64,000 bases of DNA. Source: Haliscomenobacter sp. (GTDB lineage: Bacteria; Bacteroidota; Bacteroidia; Chitinophagales; Saprospiraceae). The position numbers and the translations under genes are program-made. Positions 1-9,980 of the stretch are shown here, one piece after another. The stretch spans positions 1 through 64,000 of the forward strand of contig NZ_JADKCX010000019.1 in NCBI RefSeq assembly GCF_016718685.1. Reading direction: 5' to 3'. How positions within the stretch are numbered: the stretch's first letter is position 1; every line of letters begins with the position of its first letter. The notes under the pieces are model-generated. The model was not told the DNA's origin, made no database searches, and was given only the letters and a program-made list of their open reading frames with translations.

Positions 1-860
1 ATATCGATATCCGCCATATCTCCCATGGTCCGAGAATACTGCGTTCGTAGTAGTTTTTGAGCTTTTATGAAATAAGCCAAAGCTTCTTTAAAATACATGG
101 AAGCCTGAGCCTCTTCTTTTCTTTTGGCAGATAGGTCTCCTCTTTTTAGTTGCATTTTAGCTGTAATTGAATAAGAAAAGGCTAAGCCCCAAGGATAAGC
201 CTTTCTCCCTAGCGCTGTAAAAAGGTCTATGGCTTTGTTTATGTTTATTTGAGCAGAATCTAAATGACCTGTTTCAGCATAAACTTCCCCTATGCATACA
301 TTGCAATGTGCCAGATCGTTTTTATTGTCCGTGTTTTTCAGTATATTTAAAGCTGAACTATAATGTTGCAAGATTTTAAATAGTCTTTTTGACTTGTCCT
401 TAAAGTGCCTAAAAACATGTAGTTTCTGCCAATGTTAGCTTTATCTTGTAGTGCTTCGTATTCTTTTAGTTCAAAATAAACGTATTTATTGACTCCAGTC
501 AAATTTCCCATATGATCGTAAAGCTGGAATAATAGATGAGCAAAGGCGGCAGCATCCCTCCTTGCGGCTATTTTTTGGCTATGCTCCAGACCTTTTGTAA
601 ACCTCAATGGCCTTATCATGGTTAATAGGTGTGGTGTTGCGATACAAGTTTCAATACCGTAGAAATACTTCAACTGCCCTCGCTCAAACCTATTTGTACG
701 CTAGATTTAGACCTTCGTCACTAATAATGGATTGCTTTTTCCCGGTCTTTTTGTCTATATATAAACCAGCCAAGAAATAAAGTCCATTTACTTTATTCGT
801 ATCTTCTCATGAGGTAAGCAAGCTTTTTTTGTAAAATTCAAAGCATTGGGGGCTTCAACT
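1..860 (-). pseudogene. TPR-repeat protein fragment, frameshifted
   Basis: On the minus strand this stretch reads as helical repeat protein in pieces: one open stretch at 347-673 carries segments such as AAAFAHLLFQLYDHMGN and YFELKEYEALQDKANIGR, typical of tetratricopeptide repeats, and the flanking sequence continues in other frames (for example YFLAGLYIDKK near 740-790). The left part runs off the window. The TPR content resembles the sensor part of the kinase at 5891-7855, so this may be the N-terminal half of another TPR sensor kinase, but no kinase domain is attached here. Several indels would be needed to restore one frame. The TPR assignment is by pattern only. Confidence 0.45.
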
Positions 861-894
861 TTAAAAATTTATTTCAGCTGTGCCTATTATTTCG

Positions 895-1310
895 GTTTTG
901 TATAGGGGTTCGCCAATGCCTTTTCCAACTCCAAGTCCCTTTTTAAACCAAGTGCCCCATCTTCAAAGTCATTTCTTTAAACAAGGTTTTCCTCCATTTT
1001 TGTTTCAACTCAAAATTGAATGTCATCAAAGAAAAACCGACCTGCGAAATAGGTCAATAAGCCAAAAGCTATGGTTACACCATTGGAGTCAATAGTGCCT
1101 TCGATGCTGTAGGTTTTCCATTGCTGGTCGCGAATGGGCCTTTTGGCCATATTATCAAAAAAGCCTCGCCCTGTTTGCTTATCTACCCTGGCCCAAAGAT
1201 GTGCGCTGGCATTGGTATCCTTTGGTTCCATGCGTACTAAAGCCGAGAGCTTGAATTTACAAGCTTCATAACCCTTGGTTTGGGAGAGTGGCCTTATAAG
1301 ATGCCATTTG
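895..1310 (-). pseudogene. Remnant of N-terminal domain of a secreted esterase/peptidase-like protein
   Basis: The minus strand encodes a segment with AHLWARVDKQTGRGFFDNM, RPIRDQQWKTYSIEG and RFFFDDIQF, followed in a shifted frame by an acidic NDFEDGALG-like stretch. In my memory this pattern belongs to the beta-sandwich domain found at the N-terminus of some Bacteroidota S41-type peptidases and erythromycin-esterase-like proteins. No catalytic domain follows and both ends are open, so only a scrap is left between the TPR remnant and the first kinase. The family assignment is tentative. Confidence 0.35.
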
Positions 1311-1671
1311 GTTTGAGCAACTGCTATCCAGAGAGAGTATTAAAAAGTGTGAAGTATATGTCATAAACAGGTGTTGTCTGATTAAATCAAATAAGTGGCT
1401 ACAATGGGTAGCCTAATGATAAAAATAGCCCCTTGATCGTTCGCATCTTTTACCTCCAAAATCCCCCCATGCCCTTTCACCAAAATATCATACGCCAAGC
1501 TCAAGCCCAACCCTGTCCCTTGCCCCGTCGGCTTGGTGGTAAAACGGCTCGAAATATTTTCTCGCGTATGGCTTTTGGGGATGCCGTTGCCGTTGTCCTG
1601 CACCTTGATGATGATTTGATTGTCTGTTTTTTGTGTGGAAATGGTGACGGTGGGTTGATATGGGGGATGTT

Positions 1672-1699
1672 GTAGAGACGTTGCATGCAACGTCTCTAC
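1672..1699. repeat. 28-bp perfect palindrome inside kinase 1 coding sequence
   Basis: Each half is GTAGAGACGTTGCA or its complement, giving a perfect 28-bp palindrome. On the minus strand it is translated as VETLHATSLQ, lying between the N box (NAFYAV) and the strand YQPTVTIST of the ATPase domain. The identical 28 bp recurs at 10261-10288 in kinase 4 at the same protein position. I recall this palindrome as a dispersed repeat in several bacterial genomes, but the copy number here must be counted. Confidence 0.9.
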
Positions 1700-1712
1700 G
1701 TCGCGCTGGTGC

Positions 1713-1739
1713 ACCGTGCTTCGGCTTCGCTCAGCAACC
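1713..1739. repeat. In-frame dispersed repeat encoding AERSRST in kinase 1
   Basis: The 27 bases contain the core GCTTCGGCTTCGCTCAGC, a partly palindromic repeat (TGCT and AGCA arms remain). Read on the minus strand it gives VAERSRSTV directly after NAFYA. A near-identical copy is present at 6180-6206 in the neighbouring kinase at the same codon position, and a related core (GAGCGAAGTCGAGG) lies between genes at 31770-31790. Confidence 0.75.
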
Positions 1740-3653
1740 GCATAAAACGCATTGTTGATCAAATTCAGCAACACCCGCCCAATGTCCAGAGGAATGACCG
1801 AAACTAAGTGCAAATCCGGATCAAAATGCGTTTCCATCGTCGCGTTGAAGCTATTGTCCTTCGCCCGCAGGCCATGATACGCCAAACGCAGGTATTCATC
1901 AGCCAAAGCGTTCAGGTCCGTAGGTTCTTTTACACCTGTACTTGCCCGAGAATGCTCCAGCATCCCTTTGACGATGGAAGATGCACGTTGGCCATGGTGG
2001 TTGATTTTTTGGAGGTTTTGTTGGAGGTCAGCGGCGATGGCTTTGCACTTCAGTATCGCCTTTTCAATCTCTTCGCATTTCGTCCAGCAGTTCGGTGCTC
2101 ACTTCCGAAAAATTGTTGACGAAGTTCAGCGGGTTTTGGATTTCGTGGGCGATACCTGCGGTGAGTTCACCGAGGGAGGCGAGTTTTTCGGATTGGATGA
2201 GTTGAGCTTGGGTGGATTTGAGGGCTTCCAATGATTCTTGCAATTTATGCGTTCGTTCTTCAACCTGGATTTCAAGCTCTTCTTTTTGTTGTGTCATCAA
2301 TTGATTGCGTGCAATTTCTTTTTCTAATTCTTTCTGTACGACCTGCTTACGCAACACATTGAATCTTTCCAGGAGCACCCAACTAAAATAAACAACCATC
2401 CAGATTAAACAGATTATTTCAATATCAGACCAATGTTCACTGAGCCAAATAAGATAAGAAAATGGTGGCGTAATGCCAAACCAAATTATTAACTGGGTGA
2501 TTACAACACCTGATGACCATAAAACTACCCATGTGCCAAAAGGTGGCAACAGGATAAATGCCATACTTTTATATAATTTTTCAGGCATTCGAACAAATAA
2601 AATTAGGGTCGCCAATAACAAAAGGTAAACAATTACCGCAGTTAATTGAGTAAAACTATTAAATATAGAAACCCATTGGGGTGACACTATGTAATAAATA
2701 AAAAACGATCGAGTCCAATAACAAATGAGACTTATTGTACTTAAGATCAATAGCAACTTATCCAAAACAGGGTAGTGAAGATATGTTCTGAACAAATTGC
2801 GAAAAAGTGGGTCGTAAAGAAAGGGATAAATGCAAGGGAAAAAGTAGAGAAATAAGGGAAAAGGATAGTGGGGTGCTCCCTGAAAAAAAGATGATATAGG
2901 GGTGTCAGGAATCTTGTCATCCCAAGAAAGAAAACATACAAAGCGAAATATAAGTAGACGCGCTCTTTCACAATTAAAAAAAAGAATAAATTGAAGATGG
3001 CAACCCAAAGCAAAATTCCAAAAAATAACGAGTTTTTGATCGTGAGGATATAATTTATATCCTCACTCTGACTCAATTCGGATCTCATTTTATCCATATC
3101 ATATAGCTGAATCAACAATCCTGAAGGCATAGTACCTTGGCCGTTTATAGTACTATTTTTCATATAAACCACCCATTCATCACCTGCCGCAATGGAAACA
3201 GGCAGATACGATTTGGCCAGGTTTTTTGTTGTATAGCCATCTCTTTTGCTCCATGGAATTATGCCACTCCTGAAATGGCGTTCTTTTTGAGTAGGGTCAA
3301 ATATATATATATCAGATTGCCACGGACTAGAAAATTCCAAAGCAATTTGAGCCTCTCGCTGCATTGTATTTTTCAAGCGGAAACGCACCCAATAATTGTA
3401 CATAGGATCCATGTTTTCCGACTTTTTAGCGGTAATGCCACGAAATTTAGCCTCAATAGCCTGTTGGCGTATGGAGTCGATTGTCCAACTATCTGCTCTG
3501 TCCTCGGCATATTGCCAATGCCTGGCAGGTAGAGTTATTGTGCCAAAAGTATCGGATACAATGTCAAAAGCAGCCGGAAAATGGGTTTGGCTGATGCCTG
3601 GCTGGGAAAATATAGCACAAATGACAATAATGAGTGTTTGTATTGTTTTCATT

Positions 3654-3998
3654 TTAGGTGTTTTTTATGGCTAAGGTCATAAGAAATACGGAGCCAGTCT
3701 CCTGTTCAATACTTACAAAAGCCTCCTTGAGCGCGGGTTCCTGGAAAGTTGAAACAACTTCCAATGTCCCCCCATGCCCTTTCGTCACAATGTCATACAC
3801 CAAACTCAATCCCAAGCCCGTGCCTGTTTCTCTGCTATTTGCAAATCCAGAAAGCGGTGTAGGAGAGGTTAAACGCAACGGCAAATCGAGCAAATCCCAA
3901 GCATTTCGTAGAAATCGGTTCCAAAGAAAGGACATCAAGCCAACCTTGCGAAAAAGAGGCAATTCCATTGGTACTAACTTAAACCATGAAGGGTTCAT
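3654..3998 (-). pseudogene. C-terminal scrap of a histidine kinase ATPase domain
   Basis: The last part reads GFANSRETGTGLGLSLVYDIVTKGHGGTLEVVS, the G2 box and final strand of a HATPase_c domain, ending one base before the start codon of kinase 1. The preceding 45 residues do not look like a kinase. The N box, the DNGNG motif and the whole sensor are missing, so it is the tail of a kinase deleted by recombination or by mis-assembly. Its layout (stop next to the start of the next kinase) repeats the tight spacing seen between kinases 4 and 3. Confidence 0.65.
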
Positions 3999-4097
3999 AA
4001 AGTAAGTATAATTTGCTTGAATAGATCAAAACTCATTCATCCCGGTAGCCTGGAAAACCAAGCTCCAGGATAACTCGTTCGATGTAAAACTACCTAA

Positions 4098-5675
4098 TTA
4101 TTCCTCCAACTCAAAAGCAATCAGCACATTACCCGGTATCCCTCCAAAAAACTGATACCCGGAATTCACAAACAAACGATTGCCTACGGCTACTGGCGAA
4201 GGGCCGTCGATGGTACCACCCTTGCCGGGAATCCCATTGATGGTCGTAAACTCCTTTAAGGTATCAAAATCCCATAACACCTTCCCGTTAGTTGCATCGT
4301 AGGCCCGCATATGGCCATCCAGGGTGCCCGCAAAAACCAACCCTGGCAAAGCCAAAGGTGCCGCGGAGTTGGCAGTCATACAGTTGGGAATGTGGGAGCA
4401 ATCGGGAGTGGATTGTTTCCAGCTTATTTTGCCATTTTGCAAATCCAGGGCAAAGAGGCCAGGATTGGCTTTCAGGGTAGTATCTTCATTCTCATAAGGG
4501 TACATGGCGTACTTGTTGTCCGCATTGGCCGCATAAAAGTAGCTTGATAAGTCCAGATCAGTTTACCCGTTTTTAGGTCCAGAGTCTGGATGGCATCACT
4601 GGTAGTGGTTGCAGGGTTGGTATAATTTTCGCCGGTTCCGATGTACACCAAACCTCGTTTGGCATCAATGCTGGGGCTGCACCACACAATCCCTCCAGAT
4701 GGGCCATAAAAAGGTTGGCCATTGCTCTTTTGGCCCTGGATTTTTGCACTTTCTTTGATCACGCGATGCCGCCAGATAAAACTACCATTTTCGGCATTGA
4801 GCGCCACTACTTCCCCCGATGAGCTGCAGCAAGGAAAGTTAGGATCTTGAGCCGAAACTAATTCAAAAGAAGTGAGGGGTACAATCACCTTGTTTTGGTA
4901 TACTGCTACTGAGCCCGTAACTGCCGATAAGGGGTGTTCTCCGGCTCTGACCTGCCAGATCAATTTGCCCGAAGCCAAATCCAGCGCATACACATTGGTG
5001 GAATAATCGGCAAAATAAACCCCCAGACCCTTGGCAGTAGGGGCAACGGCAATAGCGCCCCTGATTGCTGCACTTCCTTTAAAGTGCCAGCCAATTTTAC
5101 CCGTTTTTGATCGAGGGCATATACATCCCCAAATTGGCTACCTACAATTAGCCAGTCGCCTACAACTGCGGGTTTACTGCGCACCTGGGTAGCGTCGGGA
5201 AAGGCAAAAACCCATTTGACTTTAGTGAAGCAACGTTATCTGGATTGATGTTGCTTTGGGTGCTGAAACCGGTGCCCTCCAGATTCCCACCCCAACCTGA
5301 AGTGTAGCTTACCTTGGGTGGTAGGCTGAAGGTGGTAAAAGCCTCTTTAGGCATCGTGTAATCTACCAAGGGGCGTTTGGTGATCCATTGGGCAACAGCT
5401 TTTCGCTCTTCATCTGAAAGTGCTGCGCCCTGCGCCTGCATTTTGCCGTTGCTCAAAGCGCTGTGGATGGCTCGGGGCGACATCCCGCCAGCAAAGCAAT
5501 ATTGGGGCCATTGGTTTTGAGTTCTGAGCTGCTGTTGTGGCAATTTGCACAGGTATTGAGGTAAATTTTTCACCCAGATCAAGGGTAGTTTTGGGATGGC
5601 CTGGGTGGCATTTTGGGCAAAGTTGATGTTAATAAAGCAAAGCAGCAGTGTACTGATGGCGATGAGCTTTTGCAT
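4098..5675 (-). pseudogene. Cytochrome c / PQQ beta-propeller dehydrogenase (PVA dehydrogenase type), frameshifted
   Basis: From 5675 down: signal peptide (MQKLIAISTLLLCFININFAQ), a cytochrome c domain whose heme motif CANCHN appears only after a frame change near 5570, then propeller blades with VYALD, SGKLIWQVRAG, DLKTGKLIWTYQ and YDATNGKVLWDFDT, and GPSGGIVWCSPSID followed by VYIGTGENYTNPA, a pattern I associate with polyvinyl-alcohol-dehydrogenase-like quinoproteins. The adjacent Cys pair (CCSSSGEVVALNAENG) fits the family. It would oxidise an alcohol or sugar in the periplasm. Frames change near 5570, 5170, 5080 and 4490. The break near 5570 follows an A run (GAAAAATTTAC), where one extra A would restore the reading. 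A different, intact quinoprotein lies at 59663-61771. Confidence 0.75.
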
Positions 5676-5890
5676 GGTTTTAGCTGTTCTTTGGTGATTT
5701 GGAAAACGGTTTCAGGAGATCAATCTTTCTTACTGTACAAGATGCTTAAAATGCCTTGAATGCAATAGTTAAATTGTCCGAATGGGCAATATTACTTTCC
5801 CGATGGTTGGTTTCATCCTCCGAAGCATCGAGACGGGGGTACGAAGCTCAGGACGTTTGTTTATAACTAATCCTGACCTTGTCGGGTGTT

Positions 5891-7855
5891 CTAAATCGGA
5901 ATAGAAAGTACAAACACAGTCGATTCTTTTGGCGTGCTGGTGACATCGAGGGTTCCACCATGGGCTTTGATGATGTCGTACGCCAGACTCAACCCCAGCC
6001 CCGTACCCTGCCCGGTAGGCTTGGTGGTGAAGAACGGCTGGAAAATTTTGTCTTTGATGGCTTCAGGAATGCCGTTGCCATTGTCTTTGACGCTGATTTC
6101 GATGCCATTTTCGAGTTTTCGAGTGCTGACCGTTATCGTAGGAGCGTAACCCTCAATCCCTTGCTTCGCCTTCTCGTTTACCGTACTTCGACTTCGCTCA
6201 GCAACCGCATAAAAAGCGTTATTGATTAAATTCAAAATCACCCGGCCAACGTCTTGCGGAATGACCGAGACTTTGGGCAAATCTGGATCAAAATGGGTTT
6301 CCAGCGTAGCATTAAAGTTATTGTCTTTCGCCCGTAGGCCGTGATACGCCAGGCGCAGGTATTCATCAGCCAAGGCATTGATATCAGTGGGTTCTTTTAC
6401 ACCAGTACTCGCCCGCGAGTGCTCGAGCATCCCTTTGACGATGGAAGCAGCGCGTTGACCATGGTGGTTGATTTTCGTTAGATTTATCTCCAAATCGTCG
6501 GCTATTTCAATGGCTTCGGTGGTGTTTCCTGCTTTTAACTCCTCTTTCATTTCCCCGATCATTTCGGCGCTGACTTCGGCAAAGTTGTTGACGAAATTCA
6601 AGGGGTTCTGAATCTCGTGGGCAATGCCCGCGGTGAGTTCACCGAGGGAGGCGAGTTTTTCGGATTGGATGAGTTGGGCCTGGGTGGATTTTAAATTTGA
6701 GAGTGTTTTCTCCAAAACTTGATTGGACATTTGTTTTTGACGCTTGTTGCGATATAAAATCAAAGCAATGATACAAACGCTCATCAAAATGCCCAAAATT
6801 GTATTGAGTCGAAGTTTGTTCCGGCTTTCTAATTGGGCTAAGTGAAGGCTTTCAATCCGTTGTTTTTCTTTAAGTTCTAAAAGATTGACCTGCTTGATTT
6901 TTACAAGACTGGTAATCGTGTCGTTAGCAGCGCTCGATATTTTAAGCATTTGATAGGCTTTTAATGGGTTTTTCTTTTCATAAACACTTTCCAGTATTTT
7001 CGCGGAGCTTTTAATCACGATATAGTTTTTCATTTTCAAAGCACCAGCTAAGGCGATTTGTGCATATTTTTGGGTAGAGTCCAATTGATTTTGGCCATAA
7101 TAAACATTTGCCAATTCATCAAGCCCTTCATAAACAGCATATTCCCAATTGATTTTTTTATACACTTCAATACTTTTGCGAATAAAAGAAACCGCTTCAT
7201 CTACTTTACCTTGTTTTGATGCAATCAGGCCTGAAATCAAATAAGCATGACCGAAACCAGTAGGATAGGATTTTTTGCAATAATCAAGTGTTTTTTTGGC
7301 ATATAAAAGTGCGGAATCTAATTTGTTCAATCTTAAATATTGAGCTGAAATCTGATGAAGTGCCGCCCATTGATTGACAGCGTCTGTATCCTTGAAAAGA
7401 GGGTCATGATATGATTTTTTTGCCCATTCCAAAGAACCAACATCATCACCTAATTTCAGGTATAGAAGGCTCATAATATTACCTAGTCTTACCGATTCTT
7501 TAGGGGCATATTTCTTTGATAGGTCTAAACAATAAAAAATGGTTTTTATGCCTTTTTCCCATGCTCCCGTTAAGGCATAAACAAAAGATACTCCCTCCAA
7601 GCATTTGATTTCACCAACTGGGAAATTTACTTTTTTGGCTAATGCAGCTCCTTCTTTCCCGTATTGAAGGGATTGTTCTGTATTGACTAATGTTAGACCA
7701 GAAGCAATGTCATAGAGTGTCATTACCCTCATGCTATCGGATATTTTCTTTGCCAATTCATGCTTCATGCTATCAATTTGCCCAGTACTAAATGGCAACG
7801 GTTGAGCACAAATGGAGAAAGCAGCAAGAATGAATGGTAAAATTATAATTCTCAT
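5891..7855 (-). CDS. TPR sensor histidine kinase (kinase 2, intact)
   Basis: 654 residues: signal peptide 1-18 (ending FSICAQ), TPR helices about 45-330, a membrane segment 352-369, coiled coil 370-398, HisKA with phospho-acceptor His414 in GELTAGIAHEIQNPL, and HATPase_c with N box 542-551 (NLINNAFYAV), DNGNGIP 592-598 and GQGTGLGLSL 616-625. The periplasmic TPRs probably sense through protein contact; the partner regulator is not in the window. It is 21 bases downstream of kinase 3 and likely in one transcript with it. Residues 552-558 (AERSRST) are encoded by a dispersed repeat inserted between AV and NEKAKQG. This is the only kinase of the array with one unbroken frame. Confidence 0.9.
   Translation of the reverse strand: MRIIILPFILAAFSICAQPLPFSTGQIDSMKHELAKKISDSMRVMTLYDIASGLTLVNTEQSLQYGKEGAALAKKVNFPVGEIKCLEGVSFVYALTGAWEKGIKTIFYCLDLSKKYAPKESVRLGNIMSLLYLKLGDDVGSLEWAKKSYHDPLFKDTDAVNQWAALHQISAQYLRLNKLDSALLYAKKTLDYCKKSYPTGFGHAYLISGLIASKQGKVDEAVSFIRKSIEVYKKINWEYAVYEGLDELANVYYGQNQLDSTQKYAQIALAGALKMKNYIVIKSSAKILESVYEKKNPLKAYQMLKISSAANDTITSLVKIKQVNLLELKEKQRIESLHLAQLESRNKLRLNTILGILMSVCIIALILYRNKRQKQMSNQVLEKTLSNLKSTQAQLIQSEKLASLGELTAGIAHEIQNPLNFVNNFAEVSAEMIGEMKEELKAGNTTEAIEIADDLEINLTKINHHGQRAASIVKGMLEHSRASTGVKEPTDINALADEYLRLAYHGLRAKDNNFNATLETHFDPDLPKVSVIPQDVGRVILNLINNAFYAVAERSRSTVNEKAKQGIEGYAPTITVSTRKLENGIEISVKDNGNGIPEAIKDKIFQPFFTTKPTGQGTGLGLSLAYDIIKAHGGTLDVTSTPKESTVFVLSIPI
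6180..6206. repeat. In-frame dispersed repeat encoding AERSRST in kinase 2
   Basis: The core CTTCGACTTCGCTCAGC matches the copy at 1713-1739 except for two bases and sits at the same place in the protein, immediately after NAFYAV. Without it the loop would read NAFYAVNEKAKQG, the arrangement I know from related kinases, so it looks like a clean insertion of about 24 bases with the Val repeated at both sides. Confidence 0.75.
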
Positions 7856-7876
7856 AATTATTTGATTTTAAATTAT

Positions 7877-9980
7877 TTATAACATTTTTAATGTTGTTAT
7901 AAATGTTGAACCTGCCCCCTCAGAAGTAAGTATTTCCAAGGTTCCGCCATGCCCCTTGGTCACAATGTCGTATGCCAAGCTCAGCCCTAATCCCGTGCCT
8001 TGCCCGGTCGGTTTGGTGGTGAAGAAGGGCTGGAAGATTTTGTCTTTGATGGCTTCGGAGATGCCATTGCCGTTGTCTTGAACCTTAATCAGAATTTGAT
8101 CGTCAATTTTCTGGGTAGAAACGGTGATGGTGGGTTGGTACATAGTGTCGGCGTGACTCGAAGTCACGCCGACACTCGCCCGCTGTTGCACCGCATAAAA
8201 CGCATTGTTGATCAAATTCAGTAGCACCCGCCCAATGTCTTGCGGGATGACCGAAACCAAGGGGCAAATCTGGATCAAAATGGGTCTCCATCATCGCATT
8301 GAAGCTACTGTCTTTGGCGCGTAAGCCGTGGTAGGCCAGGCGCAGGTATTCATCAGCCAGGGCATTGAGGTCGGTGGGCTCTTTTACCCCGGTACTCGCC
8401 CGCGAGTGTTCGAGCATCCCTTTGACGATGGAGGAGGCGCGTTGGCCATGGTGGTTGATTTTGGAGAGGTTTTGCTCCAAATCATCGGCGATCGCGATGA
8501 CTTCGGAGGTATTGCCCGCCTTTATTTCCTCCTTCATCTCGCCTAGCATTTCAGCACTGACTTCGGCAAAGTTGTTGACGAAATTCAAGGGGTTCTGAAT
8601 CTCGTGGGCAATGCCCGCCGTGAGTTCACCGAGGGAGGCGAGTTTTTCGGATTGGATGAGTTGGGCCTGGGAGGCTTTTAATGCAGCCGTACGCTCTGCT
8701 ACCTGGTGTTCGAGGGTTTCGTTTTGAGAGGATAGAATTTGTTGTTTCTCAGCAGAAAGAGCTTCGTTTTCAAACAGTTTTTGCTGTAAAATACTATTCG
8801 TGAGGCCCGACTCATAACCTAAATAAATTGCAACAGCAATTGGAACACTATAAAAGGCGACTTCAAAGTACTGGAAAGGTTGATTTGGAGAAATTAACCC
8901 ATAAGTTTGGAGAATGAACATCACCCAAGATATTAAGTAAACTACGCCACCTATCGCAATTATCCAAGCCCCCTTTTTATTGCCTAAGAATGCTTTTATG
9001 GCTGCTATTAAAATGACTAAATTAGCCATTGTAAAGAATCCAATACTAAAAAGAAGAAAACCATTTTCGAGCCAAATACTAGAAGGAATACTCAAGAGCC
9101 CAATAATTATTATGCTGTAAAACAATAAATCTAGTTTCTGCGCCATCAAATCGTAAACAGCTTTCAGTAAGATAAAACTGATGCAATTTGAACCATTAAT
9201 AAAGCACAATCTATGTAAAAAAAATATATAAGATGCTCGTTTTTATTTTCAAAATAAAAAGCATACCAAATAAATGCATAAGAAAGGGCATAGAGATGAA
9301 AAATAGAGATAAACTTTTTTTGATTTATTAAATAAAAAAAGGGCAAAATAAAGAACGCCTAAAAGCAAAAATAGGCTGAACCTGGCAATAGTGCGCTCAT
9401 CATTTGAGCCAAATAATTGATAACCTAGTTCCGTTGCATGATAAGGCGTAATGAGTCTTAAACATAAAAAATCGTACGAACGACTAAACATTCTACTGTA
9501 AAGCATCCCGGGATGTAGCGTAAAACGTACCGCCAATACTTGTACGCTATCGTCATTGCAAGGAAAAGAAAAAGATTTGTATCTAGGGTTGATGACTTCT
9601 ATTTCACTAAAATTTTGAGAAATTTTACCGATTTTATGAATTAATTTTCCATTGATATATATTTCACTTGCTCCCGACTGCCTAACCATTATTACCATTT
9701 GATTGAGTAAATCTTGGTTAATCGATAGATGTAGCCTAAACCAATTTATGCCCTTAGGAATGAAGGGCATACTAGATACTTTTTGAGAAGGATCAATACT
9801 TTCCCACTGGCTATCATCAAAATTAGGTTTGGCAAAGTCGGGATCATCACTCAGTGTGCTAACGCCAACCTTTATTGAGCTCCACTCCTCCTTAGGCAGG
9901 CTATCGATACGGAAAACTTCCCGTCGTTGGGCGAAAATGTAAACTGGCAATACAAGTAAGAGGAGTAGGATTTTTTTCAT
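7877..9980 (-). pseudogene. 7TMR-DISM-like sensor histidine kinase, frameshifted (kinase 3)
   Basis: From 9980: signal peptide (MKKILLLLLVLPVYIFAQ), an extracellular jelly-roll domain of about 180 residues (GINWFRLHLSI, SGASEIYINGKLIHKIG), seven membrane segments spread over frames, coiled coil (QILSSQNETLEHQVAERTAAL), HisKA box GELTAGIAHEIQNPL and HATPase_c (NLINNAFYAV, DNGNGISEAI, GQGTGLGLSL). Breaks lie near 9300, 9190 and 8262; the last splits DPDLPLVSVIPQDIGRV and involves a G run. Its ATG overlaps the stop of kinase 4 by four bases (ATGA), suggesting translational coupling. The ATPase loop contains a 33-bp palindrome read as ASVGVTSSHADT. Whether the breaks are real is open. Confidence 0.75.
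8144..8176. repeat. 33-bp palindrome (15-bp arms) inside kinase 3 coding sequence
   Basis: Arms AGTGTCGGCGTGACT (8144-8158) and its exact complement (8162-8176) enclose the loop CGA. On the minus strand it is translated in frame as part of ASVGVTSSHADT, placed after NAFYAVQQR and before YQPTITVST. The sequence is unrelated to the 28-bp palindrome of kinases 1 and 4 but occupies the same protein site. Confidence 0.9.

Larger units (their letters stand above)
1382..3652 (-). pseudogene. 7TMR-DISM sensor histidine kinase, frameshifted (kinase 1)
   Basis: Reading from 3652 down: a signal peptide (ending GISQTHFP), a 7TMR-DISMED2-type extracellular domain (about 180 residues, with YNYWVRFRLKN and SSPWQSDIYIFDP), seven membrane segments, a coiled coil (QKELEKEIARNQLMTQQKEELEIQVEER broken over frames), the HisKA box GELTAGIAHEIQNPL, and a HATPase_c domain with N box NLINNAFYAV, DNGNGIP and GQGTGLGLSL. 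It would autophosphorylate on the His of IAHEIQ and pass phosphate to an unlinked regulator. Frame changes are needed near 2750-3000 and 2060, and a smaller one near 1550 where FFTTKPTGQ is distorted. Only a base separates it from the scrap upstream. The ATPase domain carries two in-frame palindromic inserts (1672-1699 and 1713-1739). Pseudogene or sequencing errors cannot be told apart here. Confidence 0.75.

Noticed and set aside
1672..1699. The 28-bp palindrome as a transcription factor operator
   Set aside because: It lies deep within coding sequence and recurs at the same codon position in a paralogue, which fits an inserted repeat better.
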